Assembly: GCF_017491605.1 (NCBI RefSeq)
Contig: NZ_JAFGYY010000015.1
Span: 62,001-126,000 of the forward strand
Reading direction: 5' to 3'
From: Pseudomonas sp. 30_B
GTDB taxonomy: Bacteria > Pseudomonadota > Gammaproteobacteria > Pseudomonadales > Pseudomonadaceae
DNA length: 64,000 nucleotides
Position 1 is the stretch's first letter, and each line of letters starts with the position of its first letter. The notes under the pieces were generated by a model. That model searched no databases. It had not been told where the DNA came from and worked only from the letters and a program-made list of their open reading frames with translations. A program made the translations under genes and the position numbers. Positions 59,463-64,000 of the stretch are shown here, piece after piece.

Positions 59463-60995
59463 ATGTCCGGCCAACCCGATTCCACCGTGTTTTTCCGCCT
59501 TAGGAACCTGAGCAAGGCGTTTGCGGGCAATCGGGTGCTGGAGGACCTGAACCTGGACATCCGCCGGGGCGAAGTGCTCGCCCTGCTCGGCGCCAATGGT
59601 GCGGGCAAGTCGACGCTGGTGAAGATCCTCGCCGGCTCCCATGCCCACGACGCCGGACAGCTGCTGGTCGATGGCGAAGCGGTCCGTTTCGCCTCGCCCC
59701 ACGACGCCCGCCGCCATGGCATAGTCGCGGTGCACCAGCAGGTGGAGCAGGGCGTGGTGCCCGGCCTGAGCGTTGCGGAAAATCTCCTGCTGGACGAACT
59801 CGGCGGTGCCTCCGGCTCATGGCTGTTCCGTCCCCGCGAAGCCCTGCAGCGTGCCGCTGCAATCGCCGCCGCACTGGAGCTGGACCTGCCCCTGCAGGCG
59901 CCCATCGAAACCCTCGGTACCGCCGAGCGGCAATTGGTGATCCTGTCCCGTGCGCTGGCGCTGAAACCGCGCCTGCTGATCCTCGACGAACCCACCGCAT
60001 CGCTCTCGACCCACGAAGCCGAGCGCCTGTTCGCCCTGATCGACCGGCTGCGCGAGCGCGGCGTGGCGATCCTCTACATCTCGCACCGGCTGTCCGATCT
60101 GCAGCGCGTCGCGGACCGTGCGCTGGTGCTGCGCGACGGTCGCCTGGTGGGCGAATTCGCAGCGCCGCTGGACCTTGCTGCCGCCGTCGAGTCCATGCTC
60201 GGCGCCGCGCTGGGCGAGGTCGAGCTGCAGCCGCTGGAGCGGGGCGAAAGCGTGCTTTCCCTGCGCGACTGGCAGCTCGACGATCACAGCGCGGCCTTCG
60301 ACCTGGACCTGCACGAAGGCGAAGTGGTCGCCCTGACCGGCCTGCTCGGTGCCGGCAAGAGCGAGATCGCCGAAGTATTGTTCGGCCTGCGCAGGCACCA
60401 CGCCGGCTCGATCCGCCTCGATGGCCGCGACTGGTTTCCACGTACTCCGCGCGAAGCGATATCCGCCGGGGTGTTCTTTGCCGCCGAGGACCGTGCGCGC
60501 AATTCGCGGGTGCCGGGATTCTCGGTGCGCGCCAGCATGACGCTGCCGTTCCTGCGCAGCTTCACCCGTTTCGGCTTCATCGACCGCAATGCAGAGCGCG
60601 CCAGAGTCGCAGCGCAGATCGAGGCGCTGGACATCAAAGGCCCCGGCCAGGAATTTCCGCTGGAACTGCTCTCCGGCGGCAACCAGCAGAAGGTCATCCT
60701 CGCCCGTTGGCTGCTGGGGCGGGGCCGCGTGCTGATCCTCGACGAGCCCTTCCAGGGCGTCGACGTGCGCGCCCGCCGCGACATCGGCCAGCGCATCCGC
60801 GCCAGTGCCGCTGGCAGGGCCACGCTGGTGATCTGTAGCGACCCCGACGAGGCCCTGGAAATCGCCGACCGCATCCTGGTCGTGCGTGACGGCGCGGTGG
60901 TCGCCGAACTGCCTCGGCAGAACCTGCAGCGCAGCGAGATCGTCGCCCATCTCACCCCCTCAATGCCTTCGCGCCAAGGAGCCGTGCGTGTCTAG
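59463..60995 (+). CDS. Sugar-type ABC transporter ATP-binding protein (RbsA/MglA-like)
   Basis: A 510-residue double ATPase. The first domain has Walker A GANGAGKSTLVKIL, a degenerate signature (LGTAERQLVILSRALALK) and LLILDEPTASL. The second has a Walker-A-like LTGLLGAGKSEIAEVLFG, signature LSGGNQQKVILARWLLGR and VLILDEPFQGVD. This is the layout of CUT2 (ribose/galactose/autoinducer) importers. A longer frame starts at 59442 but the ATG at 59463 fits better. It overlaps the permease gene by 8 bases. The neighbouring genes do not reveal the sugar. Confidence 0.9.
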   Translation: MSGQPDSTVFFRLRNLSKAFAGNRVLEDLNLDIRRGEVLALLGANGAGKSTLVKILAGSHAHDAGQLLVDGEAVRFASPHDARRHGIVAVHQQVEQGVVPGLSVAENLLLDELGGASGSWLFRPREALQRAAAIAAALELDLPLQAPIETLGTAERQLVILSRALALKPRLLILDEPTASLSTHEAERLFALIDRLRERGVAILYISHRLSDLQRVADRALVLRDGRLVGEFAAPLDLAAAVESMLGAALGEVELQPLERGESVLSLRDWQLDDHSAAFDLDLHEGEVVALTGLLGAGKSEIAEVLFGLRRHHAGSIRLDGRDWFPRTPREAISAGVFFAAEDRARNSRVPGFSVRASMTLPFLRSFTRFGFIDRNAERARVAAQIEALDIKGPGQEFPLELLSGGNQQKVILARWLLGRGRVLILDEPFQGVDVRARRDIGQRIRASAAGRATLVICSDPDEALEIADRILVVRDGAVVAELPRQNLQRSEIVAHLTPSMPSRQGAVRV

Positions 60996-62010
60996 AACTG
61001 CCGTGGGCAGCGGAGCGACCACACCCGTCGCCCGCGTGCTCGATTTTCTGATCCACTACGCGCTGCTTCTGCTGCTGGCCCTGCTGGTGCTGGTGTTCGC
61101 ACTGCTGGAGCCGGCGTTCCTGCGCGTCGGCAACCTGTTCCTGGTGCTGCAGTCGGTGTCCATCGTCGCGCTGCTCGCCCTGGGCGTGACCCTGAGCATG
61201 GCCGTGGGCGGGCTGGACCTGTCCATTGGTGCGGTCGCCGCGCTGAGCCTGATGAGCGCCAGCTACGTGATGGTGGTGCTGGACTGGGGCCCGCTCGCAG
61301 CGATCCTCATCAGCCTCGGCCTTGGCACCCTGGTCGGTCTGCTCAACGGCTGGCTGATCGTGCGCATGCGCGTGCCGGACATCCTCGCCACCCTGGGCAG
61401 CATGTTCCTGGTGGTCGGCGTGCAACTGATCCCCACCGGCGGCCGTTCCATCGCCGTCGGCATGACCCTGCCCAATGGCGATGAGGCGCCGGGCGCCTTC
61501 GCCAGCGGTTTCCTCGCCCTCGGCCGCGCCCAGCTATGGGACCGCGTGCCGGTGCCGGTGGTGATCATGCTCGGCTGCGCGCTGCTGGTCTGGCTGTTCC
61601 TCGAACGCACGCGGCCGGGGCGCCTGTTCTACGCCATCGGTGGCAACGAACAGGCCGCGCGCCTCGCCGGTGCGGCGGTGGAACGCTACAAGCTGCTCGC
61701 CTATGTGCTCTCGGCGCTGCTCGCTTCGCTGGGCGGATTGCTGCTGGCGGCGCGTCTGGGGCGGGGTGACGTCAGCTCCGGCAACGGGCTGGTGCTCGAT
61801 GCCCTCGGCGCCGCGCTGATCGGCTTCGCCGTACTCGGTGCGCAGAAGCCCAACGCCTTCGGCACCCTGGTCGGCGCGGTGCTGGTGGCGACCCTGCTCA
61901 ACGGCCTGACCATGCTCAACGCGCCTTACTACGCACAGGATTTCGTCAAGGGCGCGGTACTGGTCTCGGCCCTGATGTTCACTTTCGGTCTGGCTCGGCG
62001 CGGGCGCTGA
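60988..62010 (+). CDS. CUT2-type ABC transporter permease (RbsC-like)
   Basis: A 340-residue permease with about ten membrane segments: FLIHYALLLLLALLVLVFAL, VTLSMAVGGLDLSIGAVAAL, and GLLNGWLIVRMRVPDILATL, the conserved BPD_transp_2 region. FYAIGGNEQAARLAGAAVER is the loop that contacts the ATPase. The start is a GTG with AAGGAG 6-7 bases upstream, overlapping the ATPase stop. Confidence 0.9.
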   Translation: MSRTAVGSGATTPVARVLDFLIHYALLLLLALLVLVFALLEPAFLRVGNLFLVLQSVSIVALLALGVTLSMAVGGLDLSIGAVAALSLMSASYVMVVLDWGPLAAILISLGLGTLVGLLNGWLIVRMRVPDILATLGSMFLVVGVQLIPTGGRSIAVGMTLPNGDEAPGAFASGFLALGRAQLWDRVPVPVVIMLGCALLVWLFLERTRPGRLFYAIGGNEQAARLAGAAVERYKLLAYVLSALLASLGGLLLAARLGRGDVSSGNGLVLDALGAALIGFAVLGAQKPNAFGTLVGAVLVATLLNGLTMLNAPYYAQDFVKGAVLVSALMFTFGLARRGR

Positions 62011-62036
62011 TCGCTACTTTTTCGGAGATTCAACGG

Positions 62037-63092
62037 ATGAAGTTCACCCCCGGCAAATCCCTGCGTGCGCTGTTCGCCGCCGGCCTGTTGCTGTCCGGCG
62101 CCGCCACCGCGGTAGCGGCCGGATTGCCCGGCGCCCCCGCGCCCTTCGACAAGGGCGGCGTGCAGATCGCCCTGGTCGGCTACCTGTTCTCCGGCGACTT
62201 CCCCGAAGCCTACCTGCGCGGCGTCGAGAAACAGGCCAATGCGCTGGACGTGAAGCTGCGCGTGTTCGACGCCCGCCAGCAGGCCGCCACCCAGCGCGAG
62301 ATGCTGGAGCAGGCCATCGACCTGGGCGTGGACGGCATCATCGTCCAGCTCGGCCTCGCCGAAACCCTCAAGGATTCCATCGACAAGGCGCTGGCCAAGG
62401 GCATCAAGGTGGTCACCTTCGACGTCGACCTGAACGACCCGCGCATCACCCGCGTCGAGCAGGATCACCGCGAGCTGGCACGCCTGGCGCTCAGGCAGGT
62501 GCTGCAGGACAACGGCAATAAATTCGATGCCGGCTACGTGTACATCGACGGCTTCACTCCCATGGAGCGCCGCGACGAAATCTGGCGCCAGGTGAAGGCC
62601 GATAACCCCGGCATCGTCGAGAAGGCGCGCTTCGGCACGCTCAACGCGCCCATCGCCAACTCGGTGGCGGACCAGGCCAGCGCGGTGCTGCGCGCCAACC
62701 CGGGCATCAGCGTGTTCTTCGCGCCCTTCGACGAGTTCGCCAAGGGCGTGAAGATCGCCGTGGATGAAGCCGGGCTGGGCAAGCAGGTGAAGATCTACAG
62801 CGCCGACATTTCCACCGCCGACATCCAGATCATGAAGGAGGAGGGCAGCGCCTGGAGCGCCACCGCCGCGGTCAACCCGGAAGTGGCCGGCGCCATCAGC
62901 GTGCGCAGCCTGGCGTTGCGCATCGCCGGGGAGAATCCCGGCGAGCAGGTGCTGGTGCCGCCGACCCTGATCACCCGCCAGCAGCTACTGGACCTGGATG
63001 TGAAGAACGTTCGCGACCTGGCGCGCAAGGTGCCGGCCTTCGGCGAGGCCCAGAAGGTGGCGCAGGCGCCTTGGATTCCGCTGGCGAATTGA
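62037..63092 (+). CDS. Periplasmic sugar-binding protein (RbsB/LacI-fold)
   Basis: A 351-residue protein with a signal peptide (about 28 residues, ending AVAAG). The periplasmic-binding type I fold is seen as VQIALVGYLFSGDFPEAYLR, LGVDGIIVQLGLAETLKDSI, GIKVVTFDVDLNDPRI and NPGISVFFAPFDEFAKGVKI. It is the third component of the importer and ends 2 bases before the next gene starts. The ligand is unknown; this subfamily includes binders of ribose, allose, polyols and other small hydroxylated compounds. Confidence 0.9.
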   Translation: MKFTPGKSLRALFAAGLLLSGAATAVAAGLPGAPAPFDKGGVQIALVGYLFSGDFPEAYLRGVEKQANALDVKLRVFDARQQAATQREMLEQAIDLGVDGIIVQLGLAETLKDSIDKALAKGIKVVTFDVDLNDPRITRVEQDHRELARLALRQVLQDNGNKFDAGYVYIDGFTPMERRDEIWRQVKADNPGIVEKARFGTLNAPIANSVADQASAVLRANPGISVFFAPFDEFAKGVKIAVDEAGLGKQVKIYSADISTADIQIMKEEGSAWSATAAVNPEVAGAISVRSLALRIAGENPGEQVLVPPTLITRQQLLDLDVKNVRDLARKVPAFGEAQKVAQAPWIPLAN

Positions 63093-63094
63093 CG

Positions 63095-63766
63095 ATGAGC
63101 ACGCAAGACAAGGCCCTGCGCCTGAAGAAGGCGCGCTCGCCGGCTGGCGATCCGCGTCATGGCGAGCGCCTGCCGCCGGGGCAGGTGCTGACCGAGCGCT
63201 TCCCGATCCTCCATGAGGGCGAGGTGCCGCAATACGACCGTGCGACCTGGCGCCTGCGCCTCTCCGGGCTGCTGTCGTCGGCGCTGGAACTGAGCCTGGA
63301 CGACCTGCTGGCGCTGCCGCAGCGCGAACTGGTCTGCGATATCCATTGCGTCACGCGCTGGTCGAAGTTCGATACCGCGTGGCGCGGTGTGCACCTGTCC
63401 GACCTGCTCGAACACTACGGCGTCGAGCCGTCCGGGCAGTTCGTCATGGCGCATGCCGACCAGGGCTACGAGACCAACCTGCCGCTGCAGGACTTGCTGC
63501 GCCCGGACAGCCTGCTCGTCACCCACTACGCCGGCGAACCGCTGACCCCGGTGCACGGTTGGCCGCTGCGGCTGGTGATCGCCGGGCGCTATTTCTGGAA
63601 GAGTGCGAAGTGGTTGCGTCAGCTGGAGTTCAGCGACATCGACAGGCCGGGATTCTGGGAACGCAATGGCTTCCACAACGAGGCCGACCCTTTCCGCGAG
63701 GAGCGTTTTTCCGGCAGGGCACTGGATATTCCCGAGGACGAATGGGAGCGCAAGGCCTTCGATTGA
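63095..63766 (+). CDS. Sulfite-oxidase-like molybdopterin oxidoreductase
   Basis: A 223-residue protein of the oxidoreductase molybdopterin-binding fold: YDRATWRLRLSGLLSSALEL, the cofactor-ligating Cys in CDIHCVTRWSKFDTAWRG, LLVTHYAGEPLTPVHGWPLR and RYFWKSAKWLRQLEFSD. There is no Tat signal, so unlike MsrP/YedY it should be cytoplasmic. It is 2 bases after the ABC binding-protein gene and so belongs to that operon, which is an unusual partner for a sugar importer. The substrate is unknown. Confidence 0.85.
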   Translation: MSTQDKALRLKKARSPAGDPRHGERLPPGQVLTERFPILHEGEVPQYDRATWRLRLSGLLSSALELSLDDLLALPQRELVCDIHCVTRWSKFDTAWRGVHLSDLLEHYGVEPSGQFVMAHADQGYETNLPLQDLLRPDSLLVTHYAGEPLTPVHGWPLRLVIAGRYFWKSAKWLRQLEFSDIDRPGFWERNGFHNEADPFREERFSGRALDIPEDEWERKAFD

Positions 63767-63852
63767 AGCGCGCCACTGTTGCTGGGTGAACACCTGGCAC
63801 TGTTGCCCGAAGAACACCGTAAGCGGTTATAACCAAAGCATTTTTTATTCAT

Positions 63853-63880
63853 TTGAAAGCATTCTGCCACTGGCTAGGAT
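63853..63880 (+). promoter_or_regulatory. Sigma-70-like promoter
   Basis: TTGAAA, 16 bases, TAGGAT, positioned 24 bases before the frame that starts at 63905. Confidence 0.45.
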
Positions 63881-63904
63881 GACGCCTTCCCCATCAGGTC
63901 AGGG

Positions 63905-64000
63905 ATGACCGGCGATACCGAGAAGCCGCGCCTTTTCGCTCATCACGAAGAGAGACCGGCCGCGACACCTGGAGCGCTTTCCCGAGCACTGTTTTCTCCA
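63905..64000 (+). CDS. Unidentified gene, first 32 codons only
   Basis: An open frame from an ATG preceded by CAGGTCAGGG runs to the right edge without a stop (MTGDTEKPRLFAHHEERPAA, then TPGALSRALFSP). It is hydrophilic so far, and no family can be named. The upstream promoter-like sequence supports it as a real gene start. Confidence 0.4.
   Translation, partial: MTGDTEKPRLFAHHEERPAATPGALSRALFSP

Noticed and set aside
63880-64000. Structured leader RNA at the right edge
   Set aside because: The sequence reads as an open coding frame from 63905 with a promoter upstream, which is the simpler explanation.

Overview
The window looks like chromosome of a high-GC gammaproteobacterium, most probably a Pseudomonas of the nitroreducens/citronellolis/knackmussii type. 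The reasons are the GC-rich codon use, OprD- and OprP/OprO-type porins, many LysR and AraC regulators, a TonB siderophore receptor, and REP palindromes of the GAGCGAGCTTGCTCGC kind. No rRNA, tRNA, CRISPR array, transposase or integrase was recognised. The species call is inference.

Layout. 1-5.4 kb: the 5' end of an OprD-family porin, a DUF3147 membrane protein, an OprP/O-like porin with a LysR regulator, an AT-rich stretch carrying a methyltransferase that looks acquired, and a GFA-family protein. 5.5-23.4 kb: a long one-direction gene block and the most interesting part of the window. It has three HlyD-type adaptor proteins, one fused to a GAF-like domain and one to a membrane M50 (site-2-type) metalloprotease. 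It also has an aspartyl/asparaginyl hydroxylase carrying a Nif11-like tail, a sulfotransferase, a GNAT acetyltransferase, a DUF6916 protein and a microcystin-dependent (MdpB/tail-collar) protein. It ends with a 2842-residue repeat protein headed by a LEPR-like motif and a DUF4347 domain, and a TolC-family lipoprotein. There is no ABC or RND motor protein in the block. I read it as a candidate non-canonical export, processing and modification system for the giant surface protein.

23.4-29.4 kb: amine or amino-acid oxidation genes (AraC/GATase regulator, MFS, D-2-hydroxyacid dehydrogenase, RidA, and a divergent FAD oxidase plus cupin), followed by two REP doublets. 29.6-33.8 kb: a DinB-PhzF-LysE-VOC operon divergent from a MocR regulator. 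33.8-36.1 kb: chrA-chrB chromate resistance with a palindromic operator. 36.2-42.5 kb: a DHFR-like reductase, a siderophore receptor, a DJ-1/PfpI protein, a small secreted protein, and an SDR divergent from an AraC regulator across an inverted-repeat operator. 42.6-46.2 kb: a nitrilase-family amidase and an NCS1 permease, divergent from a LysR regulator.

46.5-50.1 kb: a small conserved-looking protein behind a hairpin leader, then an MHS-type transporter, a ModA-like periplasmic protein (possible aconitate isomerase) and a LysR regulator. 50.4-59.2 kb: a catabolic set with a gamma-lyase/cystathionine-gamma-synthase-like enzyme, amino-acid permease, LysR, threonine-synthase paralogue, Lrp, homoserine dehydrogenase, aldehyde dehydrogenase and RidA. 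This fits a route in which a gamma-substituted amino acid (canavanine or methionine type) yields homoserine or 2-oxobutyrate, and homoserine is oxidised toward aspartate. 59.2-64 kb: a truncated HAD-gene remnant at an AT-rich junction, a ribose-type ABC importer, a sulfite-oxidase-like molybdoenzyme, and the start of an unidentified gene at the right edge.
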